A DNA stretch of 43,506 nucleotides from positions 1-43,506 of the forward strand of contig JAKSKV010000028.1 of assembly GCA_024401555.1 (NCBI GenBank), in the 5' to 3' direction. This DNA comes from Paludibacteraceae bacterium. GTDB taxonomy: Bacteria; Bacteroidota; Bacteroidia; Bacteroidales; Paludibacteraceae. The translations under genes were made by a program, and so were the position numbers. The notes beneath the pieces are model-generated. The model was not told where the DNA came from and did not search any database. It saw only the letters and a list, made by a program, of their open reading frames with translations. How positions within the stretch are numbered: position 1 is the first letter of the stretch; the number at the start of each line of letters is the position of its first letter. Positions 14,206 through 22,411 of this stretch are shown piece by piece.

Positions 14206-14721
14206 TTAATCACAGATGTTGAAATACCACCGTACAAAGTTTGGTTTGTCCTTGTCTTGAAGTTGTGAAACGGCAAGATCATAGCATATTTGAAGATACT
14301 TCATAGAATCGCCATCACTCCACTTCTGAACTATGTTGTGTTGGTCAGACGAGAACTTGTTGGCCATTGCGTACAATGAATATCTGTTGTAGTATGGTTC
14401 TTGCTCGATCAAACCGCCAATGTCAGCAATTCGTTGAAAGAACTCTTCCGGATTTTTCCATCTTCCACCTCGACTACCATCTTGGTTGACGAACAGAGAG
14501 ACGGCATTTTCCGCTTCTTGCTCAGTAAGGTAGTTGTTGAACAACAAAGTTCCCTCGAAGCATTCGACGAATTCCTTTGCCTTACGAATGTCTGTGTCCG
14601 AAAGCAGTTCCACAGCCTTCTGGAACATCATCTTCGTAGTTTGCATCTCTTGTTTAACGCCTCCTTCTATTGTCTTGTTGAGAAGACGATTGAACTTGAT
14701 TAAAATGTCATTTCTATCCAT
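14206..14721 (-). CDS. Hypothetical late protein (171 aa)
   Basis: A 171-aa, mostly helical protein (MDRNDILIKFNRLLNKTIEG...) with a Gly-Gly-Arg-Trp segment in the middle and many aromatic residues in the C-terminal half. No family with a known function is recognised. It lies 4 bp from the next upstream gene and belongs to the 16.5-13.25 kb unit with the Gly-rich protein and J-domain protein, so it is probably a virion or assembly protein. Confidence 0.65.
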   Translation of the reverse strand: MDRNDILIKFNRLLNKTIEGGVKQEMQTTKMMFQKAVELLSDTDIRKAKEFVECFEGTLLFNNYLTEQEAENAVSLFVNQDGSRGGRWKNPEEFFQRIADIGGLIEQEPYYNRYSLYAMANKFSSDQHNIVQKWSDGDSMKYLQICYDLAVSQLQDKDKPNFVRWYFNICD

Positions 14722-14725
14722 GTGC

Positions 14726-15223
14726 TTAACTTTTTATTCCTTTAACCATATCCAATATGGTAGTTTTAAGATCTGTGATTGAAGTCTCCATCTTGTTGAA
14801 GCGTTCGTCAATCTTCTCGAATCGTTCGTTCGTCTCCATCTTCTCACGAAGAGACGGATCCCAATCCGACAAAATCTTCTCATACTCCTTTAGATCCTTT
14901 TTGCGTTCGTCAGACTTTGACAACTCTTCCTCACATTGTCCTTTAAGGACTTGTACCTCCTGCAATATTCCGGCTAATTCCGTTGCGATGACTAAGTCAC
15001 TTGAATAGGTGACAGTCAACGAATCTGGTATTGAGTAGGTGCGTGTCACGCCATTGCATTCGATCGTGACGTCGGAGATCATCTGCATCTGCATCTGCAT
15101 CATGTTGTTTTGTGTCGCTGATGGCGAAACATTGATCACCTTACCTTGATGTATTTTCTTCTCTCCATTTTTGTTTAGAATGAAGACCGGATAATTAGGC
15201 TTTAAATCTTTAAACTGGAGCAT
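14726..15223 (-). CDS. Late protein with beta N-domain and C-terminal coiled coil
   Basis: A 165-aa protein. The first ~80 residues are beta-rich (FKDLKPNYPVFILNKNGEKK) with a MQMQMQM run. Residues ~85-160 are a long charged coiled coil. Function is not recognised. The architecture suits a structural or scaffolding role in the same unit as the Gly-rich coiled-coil protein. Confidence 0.65.
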   Translation of the reverse strand: MLQFKDLKPNYPVFILNKNGEKKIHQGKVINVSPSATQNNMMQMQMQMISDVTIECNGVTRTYSIPDSLTVTYSSDLVIATELAGILQEVQVLKGQCEEELSKSDERKKDLKEYEKILSDWDPSLREKMETNERFEKIDERFNKMETSITDLKTTILDMVKGIKS

Positions 15224-15244
15224 ATTGGATATTGTTTTGGTTTA

Positions 15245-15643
15245 TTATGCTATTGTGACGGTAAGCGTCGTAGTGACTCTTGCCCCTCTTGCCATGCAGC
15301 ACCTGACGTTTGAAGGATCAACGCTCACTTCCGTTCCTGGCGTTAGGGTAACAAGGTTTGTCGCAGTTGCCGTGAATGCAACGTCAAACGCTTCATTGAA
15401 AACCTGTGTCTTTGCGCATCCACAAGCGCAAGAAGTAGGCGAATTGATTGTAGTCGTTGCGATGATTGTGGCGATTGCCGTACCATCTACTACACGAACA
15501 CCGGCAACCGAAAACGAGACGCTTGCCGATGGCCCACGTTGGTTGTTCACGCAATATGGATTGCAAAGATTCGGCTCAATGATCTCAACAAGCAAATTTT
15601 GCGATGTAGCTGTCGAAACTGGTATTACTCTTGTTGTTATCAT
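15245..15643 (-). CDS. Cys-containing beta-rich late protein
   Basis: A 132-aa protein rich in Thr, Val and Ala with alternating hydrophobic pattern typical of a beta-sandwich, and paired cysteines (CNPYC, CACGC, CC). Low charge and beta pattern suggest a secreted-like or virion-surface protein. No family is recognised. Confidence 0.65.
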   Translation of the reverse strand: MITTRVIPVSTATSQNLLVEIIEPNLCNPYCVNNQRGPSASVSFSVAGVRVVDGTAIATIIATTTINSPTSCACGCAKTQVFNEAFDVAFTATATNLVTLTPGTEVSVDPSNVRCCMARGARVTTTLTVTIA

Positions 15644-15661
15644 ACTTTCCTCCTTCCTTCG

Positions 15662-16495
15662 TTAGCAACCGCAACAACCGCTTTTCTTTTCCATCAAATC
15701 ACGGAAATAGATGTTCTGTTGAAGTTGCGAGTTCTTGAATTTCTCGTCCTGAAGGGCTTGTGACATCTCATTTGACCAATGGCTGTTTAGCAAGTCTGAG
15801 GTGCGTTGTTGAGCCGCATTGATGGCATTGATAGTCTCTCCCTTGTTTTGGGCAAGAACGTAACCTAAGTCTGAGAATCCTTTTTGTAAACCATTTGCAA
15901 TGCCAGTGAGCCTTTCATTGATTGTGTATGTTTGGTCTCCCATTGCTCTCAACGTGTCTTTTTGAGCAAGTTGGTTTTGGAAACCTTGCGTCAACACCAA
16001 CTCCTTGTTTTGGCAACAGCACTCAGACAACTTCGACAAGATGTTCATGTTGCCTAAGTTTGCAGCATTGATAACTCTTTCGCTGTTGTAGTCGAACTTG
16101 CCGCTGACTTCCGTGATTGCGTTGCGAACGCCACAAATAGCCGTGCTGATTGTGTTATAGTCGGTGTTCGTGATCATCTGCAACTCTTTGATTGCGGCCG
16201 CATTTCCACGGATAGCGTCAAGCGCAATTTCGTTGTTGTGGTTCGTGTCCATTGTCGCTTGTAGGCCTGTCAATCGTGACTGGATCTCAGCATTGTTTAG
16301 AGGACCGAATCCACGACCGCCAAATCCTCCGAAACCACCGTTACCTAAAACTGCCAACCATACGAGGTACATCATTGGGTTGTTCCACATGCCATTGGCA
16401 CCACCGAAACCGCCATTCATGAGTGCAGCCGTCTCCAAAGCACTGTTTCCGTTCGGATTGCCGAAACAGAAAATTTTGTCTTTTCCTTCTTCCAT
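15662..16495 (-). CDS. Gly-rich N-terminus plus coiled-coil virion protein candidate
   Basis: A 277-aa protein. Residues ~20-65 are Gly/Asn-rich with a hydrophobic stretch (MMYLVWLAVLGNGGFGGFGG). The rest is a long polar helical region and it ends in a CCGC tail. Similar Gly-rich plus coiled-coil proteins recur in gut phages without assigned function. It has its own promoter (16525-16532) and heads the last late unit, so it may be abundant. A fibre, spike or internal virion protein is likely. Confidence 0.65.
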   Translation of the reverse strand: MEEGKDKIFCFGNPNGNSALETAALMNGGFGGANGMWNNPMMYLVWLAVLGNGGFGGFGGRGFGPLNNAEIQSRLTGLQATMDTNHNNEIALDAIRGNAAAIKELQMITNTDYNTISTAICGVRNAITEVSGKFDYNSERVINAANLGNMNILSKLSECCCQNKELVLTQGFQNQLAQKDTLRAMGDQTYTINERLTGIANGLQKGFSDLGYVLAQNKGETINAINAAQQRTSDLLNSHWSNEMSQALQDEKFKNSQLQQNIYFRDLMEKKSGCCGC

Positions 16496-16524
16496 AATCT
16501 ATAATTTTTTTAATTAGACATGGG

Positions 16525-16532
16525 CAAAAGTA
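16525..16532 (-). promoter_or_regulatory. -7 element TACTTTTG for the Gly-rich protein
   Basis: CAAAAGTA reads TACTTTTG on the minus strand, matching TAnnTTTG, ~30 bp before the ATG at 16495. No clear -33 element is visible. Confidence 0.5.
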
Positions 16533-16577
16533 TTCAGCCGGCATTTACTCTTTCAGTGATTGTTTACTGACACATTT

Positions 16578-16859
16578 CTAATCTTTTTCCATTTGTTTTC
16601 TAATTGCTTTATAGTAATCTTCAACAAAGATCTTTCTTCTTCGCTCGGAAAACGAATTTCTGGAAATACAAACGCTTGCCCTGGTCCTATTAACCAATTC
16701 AGCTATTTTTGTATCTGAAAAGCCCTCTTCTGAAAGAATGTAGATCAGCGTGTGCCTTGCATCAACACTTTCCTCATCTTTTGCCGTTAATATTTGAGAT
16801 TGAGATACGTCCGTAACTTCTGAAACAAGACGTAGAATTGATAAGAACTTCTCTTTCAT
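16578..16859 (-). CDS. DnaA domain IV-like HTH protein
   Basis: A 93-aa protein resembling the isolated C-terminal DNA-binding domain of DnaA: a first helix with VTDVSQSQIL, a segment with DARHTLIYILSEEG, then TKIAELVNRTRASVCISR at the signature position (DnaA has RDHSTV). It has no AAA+ domain. It should bind DNA specifically, either as a transcription regulator of late genes or to compete with or mimic host DnaA. It stands alone with its own promoter, separated by a terminator from the upstream late unit. Confidence 0.7.
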   Translation of the reverse strand: MKEKFLSILRLVSEVTDVSQSQILTAKDEESVDARHTLIYILSEEGFSDTKIAELVNRTRASVCISRNSFSERRRKIFVEDYYKAIRKQMEKD

Positions 16860-16884
16860 TTCATTAATTAAAATTTAAGTAATG

Positions 16885-16912
16885 CAAACGTAAGAAATTA
16901 GTATTTACTAAT
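16885..16912 (-). promoter_or_regulatory. Promoter with TTAGTA palindrome (copy 1)
   Basis: CAAACGTA at 16885-16892 is TACGTTTG on the minus strand, a full -7 match, 26 bp before the ATG at 16859. Directly upstream, TTAGTATTTACTAA (16898-16911) is a palindrome that recurs at 33737-33750 upstream of the other small late HTH gene. Confidence 0.65.
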
Positions 16913-17091
16913 AATTTACATATCGTACTTTTCGCAAAAATAGGGATATTGAAATTTGTCTATGTTGACTAAAAAACATAGAAAAAGGCAGAGAATCGTT
17001 TGATTGTCTGAATTTGAATTTACTTTCCGAGTTACTCTACAAAAATCTCGTTGCTCATGTCTATTATCTCGAACGGATATTTGATTGCAAA

Positions 17092-17126
17092 AGAGTGGTT
17101 GTTCGGAAAAAGGAAACAACCACTCT
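17092..17126 (-). terminator. Intrinsic terminator of the middle late unit
   Basis: AGAGTGGTTGTT (17092-17103) pairs with AACAACCACTCT (17115-17126), 12 bp, loop 11. Leftward RNA then reads CTTTTGC. It lies just after the 17134-17355 gene. Confidence 0.85.
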
Positions 17127-17133
17127 ATTGTTT

Positions 17134-17355
17134 TCAAAAAATCAAATAATGTACAGCACCTCCTACAAGAATGCCTATCGTGTCTGCCAGCAAGTCCTTC
17201 CAGCACCAATGATTACCACTTTGTCTGCTGTCATAGACCTCTTTGGCAAAACTTGCCAAAACTCCTACAATAGGGTGTATTATAGATAGTACCGTGGCAA
17301 GGACAAGATGATATATCTTGTCCTTGCCTTTAATTGTGTCATTGCAGTTGCTCAT
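17134..17355 (-). CDS. YfiM-like small membrane protein
   Basis: A 73-aa protein with DKIYHLVLATVLS at residues ~11-23, a KEVYDSRQSG segment and WKDLLADTIGILVGG, the pattern of the YfiM/DUF2279 family (D-K-x-x-H, K-E-x-x-D, K-D-L-x-A-D). Two hydrophobic segments indicate a membrane protein. Similar small proteins occur in Bacteroidetes phages; a holin or lipoprotein-like role is possible but not shown. It is the last gene before the terminator. Confidence 0.65.
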   Translation of the reverse strand: MSNCNDTIKGKDKIYHLVLATVLSIIHPIVGVLASFAKEVYDSRQSGNHWCWKDLLADTIGILVGGAVHYLIF

Positions 17356-17389
17356 AATATCAAGTTTTATTTAATTATCATCATCAACT

Positions 17390-18799
17390 TCATTTATTGG
17401 GATATACTTTATAATATCCTTCCCAATAAACTGTATCCCCTTCTTTGAGTTTTAGCATATCATCAGTACTATCTCCTTTATTAACCAAGTTCATATAAGC
17501 CTTTAATGGTGCTTGAACACAACTACTATTTGAATTGTTAGCATATTGTAATCCTAAGTCTTTAGTTGTATCAATACCAAACTCAAATACATTATCTCCG
17601 AGTATTTGCTTGAATCCATAGCAATATTTGTCACCACATTTTTTAGTTCCAACAACAGAAGAGAAAAGAGAAACTCCACGATCGGCTCTACAACCAATGA
17701 AATATGCTGGTGCAGAATTATCATTTGTATACATTGAAAGTCCATAATGCAGAGAGATACGCATATCTTCAAGCGCAGTAATCTCACATTTTACATTAGC
17801 CTTTGTTTCTCTTGCATCAAAAGTTATTGTGAATTTCTGCTCCATAATTTCTCTTCCACTACCATCAGCTTTTGCAGTATTTGCACCTTGCAGTCTATTA
17901 GTGATAATAATTCTTGCAGTATTGCCAACGATAGGACTTCCAATCTCTACATCTTCGCCATCTACGGAAATGCCGAAATGTACATTCCTTGCTGATGCAC
18001 CACCGGAACCTGTAGTACCATTGTGACTATGCACACCACCTGTAAAATGTTCACTTGTAAAATTAGGATAGTCACCATCAGCATTGTTCTCTGCATAAAT
18101 TATTGATGGAGATAGGAAATCAGTAGCACCAGAAACAATCTTAGTTATTAGTGCACTTATATTAGTACTAACTTCATCCTTTGTATTATCCAAAGTTCCA
18201 AATGATGAAAAGTCAGGAAGATTATTTATTGCTTTACGACTAAAGCAAAAAACAAAGTCTTTATCCTTTAAATATCTATGTATATAAACTCTTGTTTCAT
18301 TAGAAGAAGATATTGCACAAAGTTGATTTCTTGAAGCATATTTAGACGCTTTTACAAATTCTTCTTGAGTCATTTTTCGAGTCTTTCTGATAAGCAATGA
18401 TGTTTGATCGATACGAGTATTTATGTAGAGTTTATTCGCTCCATTAGGGATTGTTATCTCTTGCTCTATGTATTTTTGTGCTGTACCTGATAATAGAACC
18501 TTTGTCGAATCACCTAATGTAAACGCTCCAACAAAATCACTATTAGTGCTAAACGCATTAATGGTATAGACCTCGCCTTCAATTACATCAAGAATTGCAT
18601 ATTCGTACGATGCGTTAGACGATTCAGAAAGTCTTTTGTCAATGAGTTTACCTTCAACTACTGATGTTGGTTGTATATTCACAACAATGTCTGGAAAATC
18701 TACTTTTTTTCTATCTACATTATTAATTCCATCCTCAATTTCATTCAGATCCTGTGCATGAAGCACATCTCCGTCTTTAAAATTATGTGTGTTATACAT
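17390..18799 (-). CDS. Putative receptor-binding spike/fibre
   Basis: A 469-aa protein. The N-terminus FKDGDVLHAQDLNEIEDGI is a widespread phage tail/spike N-terminal motif (F-x-x-G-x-V-L-x-A-x-x-L-N-x-I-E). It is followed by beta-rich repeats, a Gly/His turn segment (GGVHSHNGTTGSGG, ~265) and a jelly-roll-like C-terminal region. It likely recognises a surface glycan. Its AT-rich composition and the lectin-fold gene beside it suggest an exchangeable host-range cassette. Confidence 0.7.
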   Translation of the reverse strand: MYNTHNFKDGDVLHAQDLNEIEDGINNVDRKKVDFPDIVVNIQPTSVVEGKLIDKRLSESSNASYEYAILDVIEGEVYTINAFSTNSDFVGAFTLGDSTKVLLSGTAQKYIEQEITIPNGANKLYINTRIDQTSLLIRKTRKMTQEEFVKASKYASRNQLCAISSSNETRVYIHRYLKDKDFVFCFSRKAINNLPDFSSFGTLDNTKDEVSTNISALITKIVSGATDFLSPSIIYAENNADGDYPNFTSEHFTGGVHSHNGTTGSGGASARNVHFGISVDGEDVEIGSPIVGNTARIIITNRLQGANTAKADGSGREIMEQKFTITFDARETKANVKCEITALEDMRISLHYGLSMYTNDNSAPAYFIGCRADRGVSLFSSVVGTKKCGDKYCYGFKQILGDNVFEFGIDTTKDLGLQYANNSNSSCVQAPLKAYMNLVNKGDSTDDMLKLKEGDTVYWEGYYKVYPNK

Positions 18800-18813
18800 A
18801 TCTTAATCATTTA

Positions 18814-19767
18814 TTAGTTTAATATAAATTCTCCCAATCTCGTCAGTCGGAGTATTCCATAGCCACCGTTATGCAACACCCAGCCTTTGTTCAACAACTT
18901 GTCCTTGAGTTGTTGATTGTCTGATATATACTTGTAGTTAAAGTGTGATACATCCAATACTCTTGATTCGGTCACTTGCCATAATTTGTCTATTAGATTG
19001 TCTATCTCAACATCTTTCAAGAGTATCTTCTTTATGTCAAGAGTCTTGCTACTTTCATTAAAATGTTTCTTTACAAAATGCCAAAGCGGAACTCTTTTAA
19101 TAAGAGGGTCTGTATTGACTAATTCAAGAGTAGTGAGTTTGTCTTTTGAATTGTACTTGCGATATGCTCCGTCAATGTAATATACGTTATTGATTGCAGT
19201 ATAAGAAGTCTTGATTTCGCTATCTGCCCACTGATAATAATCACCATAATCAGTAGGAGTAGTAGCACTAAGATTACAATCTGCCCAACGAACGGAAAGA
19301 CCTAAATCAATGCCTTTAGTTTCTGATACAGGACGGATAGTTCTTCCGTAATTACGATTATATTGAGATACTATTATAGAATCGTTACGAAATTGAAGAA
19401 ACCAAGAACCTGTGTTGCCATACACTTCGCTTGCCCAAAACATTCCAACAACTCCAATAAAGTGATGGTCATTATTTGCTTTATACCCACCAGCCCTCAA
19501 GAATATACTATTACCATTACTTCTACTCTTAACCTCATAACCATTAATCCCTTCAATAGTCTTCCAAGTCCAATCACAAGAATTAATTAGTTCTTGATAT
19601 TCTGCTCTTGTAGGCATTCTCCAATCTTTGCCGAGAAGTTGTCTTGCAGTATCATCAGAAAAATTCTCCTTTTCTTCAAAAATGACAACTCCTTTATGTA
19701 TTGCCTTTTTCACAGAGCGACCCATGAAAAAAATGTCTGTTGCCGTTTTATCTTTTAGTTTTATCAT
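18814..19767 (-). CDS. C-type-lectin-fold adhesin (Fib_succ-like), rearranged
   Basis: A 317-aa protein. Residues ~45-150 match the second half of the Fibrobacter succinogenes major paralogous/DUF1566-like lectin fold: DWRMPTRAEYQELI, NGNSIFLRAGGY, ASEVYGNTGSWF and GRTIRPVS. Residues ~152-190 then carry the normal first half (GLSVRWADCNLSATTPTDYG, DYYQWADSE). The usual order is the reverse, so the domain appears permuted or left by deletion between two tandem copies. A unique C-terminal domain follows. A likely ligand-binding spike part. Its ATG overlaps the upstream stop (TGATG). Confidence 0.7.
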   Translation of the reverse strand: MIKLKDKTATDIFFMGRSVKKAIHKGVVIFEEKENFSDDTARQLLGKDWRMPTRAEYQELINSCDWTWKTIEGINGYEVKSRSNGNSIFLRAGGYKANNDHHFIGVVGMFWASEVYGNTGSWFLQFRNDSIIVSQYNRNYGRTIRPVSETKGIDLGLSVRWADCNLSATTPTDYGDYYQWADSEIKTSYTAINNVYYIDGAYRKYNSKDKLTTLELVNTDPLIKRVPLWHFVKKHFNESSKTLDIKKILLKDVEIDNLIDKLWQVTESRVLDVSHFNYKYISDNQQLKDKLLNKGWVLHNGGYGILRLTRLGEFILN

Positions 19768-20396
19768 CAGTCAGCAATTAAATATAGACAACCGTTATTC
19801 TTATTAGCATCAGACAATGCGTCATACTCCTCCTGACTTAGCATCACTACCTTGTGTGCAAAGTAGTCGTTAAGGCCATTGATGTTGAGATAATATTCAT
19901 CCATGCTTTTCTCTTTCGATTCTGACTTAGATTCAGCATCAAACCAATCATCATATACCTTGTCTGCTTTTTTCGTAGAATATGTCTCGATACGATTGTC
20001 TTCATATACCACGACGGTATATGTATTGTTTTTAGTTATACCGGAGAAAATAAATTGCGGATAGTATTCAATCAATGGCAATGTTTTTTGAAAATAGTTC
20101 AAAAAGATTTGATTATTTAGCAATGCGTCTCGCAACATTTGATAGGTGTAAACCAATCCTGACGAATCTACAATTCGTAGATTGCCGCTCATCCCTGGAT
20201 TGTAGTTAATGAACAAAACTAATATAGGCATTATGCTTTGATTCATCTCCATCTCAAACAGATGCACACCATTTCTATAAGACTTCTCTACACGAAGTTT
20301 GCTCTCGCTCTTCGATATGATGTCAACCTTTTCCGTTCCACCGCCTCCGCCTCTTTTCGCCATTGACAAATATGCTGTGTTTATATTGCTGCTCAT
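19767..20396 (-). CDS. Spike-associated protein with NTAYLS-G5 N-terminus
   Basis: A 209-aa protein. Its N-terminus NINTAYLSMAKRGGGGG closely parallels that of the next gene (LNIAYLSEEESSSGGGG), suggesting a shared anchoring peptide to the same virion site. The C-terminus VVMLSQEEYDALSDANKNNG, then CLYLIAD, is the common end motif of phage fibre proteins (x-x-x-YDAL-x-x-x-x-x-x-x-LY-x-I). It is probably part of the host-attachment complex. Confidence 0.65.
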   Translation of the reverse strand: MSSNINTAYLSMAKRGGGGGTEKVDIISKSESKLRVEKSYRNGVHLFEMEMNQSIMPILVLFINYNPGMSGNLRIVDSSGLVYTYQMLRDALLNNQIFLNYFQKTLPLIEYYPQFIFSGITKNNTYTVVVYEDNRIETYSTKKADKVYDDWFDAESKSESKEKSMDEYYLNINGLNDYFAHKVVMLSQEEYDALSDANKNNGCLYLIAD

Positions 20397-20409
20397 AATA
20401 TTTTTTTAT

Positions 20410-21441
20410 TTACAAAATGAATGGGAAACCATCTATTGTTCTTATAGTAAGAATCTGTGGCTTATATGCTTCAAGATTGATTTCCTTTTTTGCCGAATAA
20501 AGAGATACTAATAATTTGTGATCTTCTTCTGAATAAAATACCAGAGAGTATTCTGGCAAGAAAATATCTATGTTATATAGATATTTCAATACAAGATTAG
20601 ACGTTTCTCCAGTTCGATGAACTTCTATTTCTCTCTTATCACCTAAATATACAATTTCTTCCGATTCATCAATGATTTGCTTTACATTTCCTCTTATTAT
20701 ACTAATAAATAAAGCATGCCTATCTTGATATGTTTGATTTCCTGTTCGAGGATAACGAATATATTCGACATCTACTCTAATTGTTTCTCCGTATTCTATT
20801 TGTACGAATTGACAGTTGCCACAAAATACTATATCCACATTACCAAGAGGGGAATCAGACCAAGAATCACCATTTTTCGTTCTCTTCATCTTTTCCACAC
20901 CCCTTGCATCAAAAATCATAGGCTTCCCAATGCCATTGTACTTGATTTTGTTTTGAATGTAAACAACCTTACGCTTGAATGGGTTATGTTCGTGTTGAAC
21001 ACCATAATCATCAAGCAATTCATCAGTAAATTGTTCAATTGTTGCGACCAATGGTTGAAATATGCCTTTGCCAGTAAGATCAAAATCAAATACCTGAAAA
21101 GAAACTTTATCTGACATTCTGTAAGTGAATTTTAAATATACAGAATTGTCTCCTCTGTACGCAACATTATTTGAATTATAAAGTTCATAATCGTCCTTAT
21201 AATTCATCTTGTCCATATTATATATTTTAGTTGCCTCGTTGTACTTTACATCTACCGTTCCATTGGGAGATTCAATATGTACTTTTGAACGCAAACCATA
21301 AACATCTTTTTCTGGCGTGCTTTCTGATTTATCAACCGATATACTATCATCGAGTGGTTTAATTTCAACAATTTTTCCACCTCCACCGGACGAAGATTCT
21401 TCTTCCGAAAGATACGCAATATTCAAATCAACGTCCATCAT
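20410..21441 (-). CDS. Spike-associated protein with NIAYLS-G4 N-terminus
   Basis: A 343-aa protein with the anchor-like N-terminus described for its neighbour, then a mainly beta-structured body (VHIESPNGTVDVKYN; VYLKFTYRMSDKVSF). No enzymatic motif is seen. It overlaps the upstream gene by 4 bp (ATGA). It is likely a structural or receptor-binding component. Confidence 0.65.
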   Translation of the reverse strand: MMDVDLNIAYLSEEESSSGGGGKIVEIKPLDDSISVDKSESTPEKDVYGLRSKVHIESPNGTVDVKYNEATKIYNMDKMNYKDDYELYNSNNVAYRGDNSVYLKFTYRMSDKVSFQVFDFDLTGKGIFQPLVATIEQFTDELLDDYGVQHEHNPFKRKVVYIQNKIKYNGIGKPMIFDARGVEKMKRTKNGDSWSDSPLGNVDIVFCGNCQFVQIEYGETIRVDVEYIRYPRTGNQTYQDRHALFISIIRGNVKQIIDESEEIVYLGDKREIEVHRTGETSNLVLKYLYNIDIFLPEYSLVFYSEEDHKLLVSLYSAKKEINLEAYKPQILTIRTIDGFPFIL

Positions 21442-21785
21442 TCTGCCTCTCCTTCCTCAGGCTCCAAGAATGCCTGTTCAAATGATCTTGACAACTTGTA
21501 TTTAAGCGATTGTCGTTCTGACCACGACCGATTGAACTCCTTCACTCCAAAGGCAAATCCAGTTGCCTCTTGTCCGTTGGCACACTTAATGTATGCTTGT
21601 ATCAAGAATTTCTTGTCGGACTCGCTTGTAGCGCAATCGAGTGGCGTACCGAAGAATGCCACATACACAATATTGGAATCAATGTTTGTCTTGAATTGCG
21701 ATAGTTCGCCTTCGTCCGTTATTCGTTCGATTAAGCTTGGCCTTGTTTCATGGCCTGCGATAATCTGTAAAAATTGCTCTGTCAT
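21438..21785 (-). CDS. Hypothetical protein heading the host-attachment cassette
   Basis: A 115-aa protein with a beta-rich middle (IVYVAFFGTPLDCATSESDK) and an acidic C-terminus (FLEPEEGEAE). No family is recognised. It lies behind the promoter-like block at 21822-21836 and overlaps the spike gene by 4 bp. Confidence 0.65.
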   Translation of the reverse strand: MTEQFLQIIAGHETRPSLIERITDEGELSQFKTNIDSNIVYVAFFGTPLDCATSESDKKFLIQAYIKCANGQEATGFAFGVKEFNRSWSERQSLKYKLSRSFEQAFLEPEEGEAE

Positions 21786-21821
21786 TTTACTACATTTTTA
21801 TTCACAAATAAAAAGACAAAT

Positions 21822-21836
21822 AAGGTTGATGCAAAA
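21822..21836 (-). promoter_or_regulatory. Late promoter-like block (copy 2)
   Basis: AAGGTTGATGCAAAA; its minus-strand form TTTTGCATCAACCTT matches the block at 33393-33407 at 14 of 15 positions. Both blocks end 36-37 bp from the downstream ATG. They resemble a weak -7 element (ACGTTTTG here). Confidence 0.55.
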
Positions 21837-21843
21837 CGTCAAG

Positions 21844-22410
21844 TTAGTTCTTGACTACCTCTACTGCCTCCAAAGTCGTTATAGTGGAGTATGGCGAATA
21901 GTTTTTTACACTTGTTTTGCCACTATATCTTTTCCATTTCCACCAAAGAAACCTGCGTGTCTTTGCATACGAAACAACAAGTATGGAATCTTTCAGATGA
22001 ATGTTGGCCGTATCTTTTGATATTGTTATGTCAAGCCAGGGATCCTTGTAATTCATTGCAAACACCGTATCGCAAATGAAGACGGTATCAAGGAGAACGG
22101 TCGCCTTTTGTTCTTCCACGATTTTTGTTGCCGAATGCACGTCTTTTGACTTGACGTTTATTGACGCCAGTTCTTCTTTTAGTATCTCCTTCACTTCGTT
22201 GGCCGTCAGCGTCTGAACCTTGACTTCCGAAACATTCTTGCCGTCTTTGCTTTTGTACGTTTTTATGTCCGATTGCAAAGCTTCTATGTTGCTTTGTAAT
22301 CGTAAAATCTCGCACGCCTGTTCTCTATTCCGCCTGATGGACAAGATGGCTAAGAGAACAAGCGCCACGAGAAACACAAAGAATATAACTGTTAGTCTAT
22401 TTATTTTCAT
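21844..22410 (-). CDS. Rz-like i-spanin candidate
   Basis: A 188-aa protein starting ATG 22410, directly behind the lysozyme stop. The longer in-frame extension overlaps the lysozyme gene and is rejected. An N-terminal membrane anchor (VIFFVFLVALVLLAILSI, ~6-23) is followed by a coiled coil, then a beta-rich end. Location after the lysozyme and type II anchor plus coiled coil are the features of inner-membrane spanin subunits. Similar proteins are common in Bacteroidetes phages. The outer-membrane partner is not identified. Confidence 0.65.
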   Translation of the reverse strand: MKINRLTVIFFVFLVALVLLAILSIRRNREQACEILRLQSNIEALQSDIKTYKSKDGKNVSEVKVQTLTANEVKEILKEELASINVKSKDVHSATKIVEEQKATVLLDTVFICDTVFAMNYKDPWLDITISKDTANIHLKDSILVVSYAKTRRFLWWKWKRYSGKTSVKNYSPYSTITTLEAVEVVKN

Positions 22411-22411
22411 T

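Noticed and set aside
18814-19767. Diversity-generating retroelement
   Set aside because: Only a lectin-fold target candidate is seen; no reverse transcriptase, accessory gene or template repeat was found in the window.
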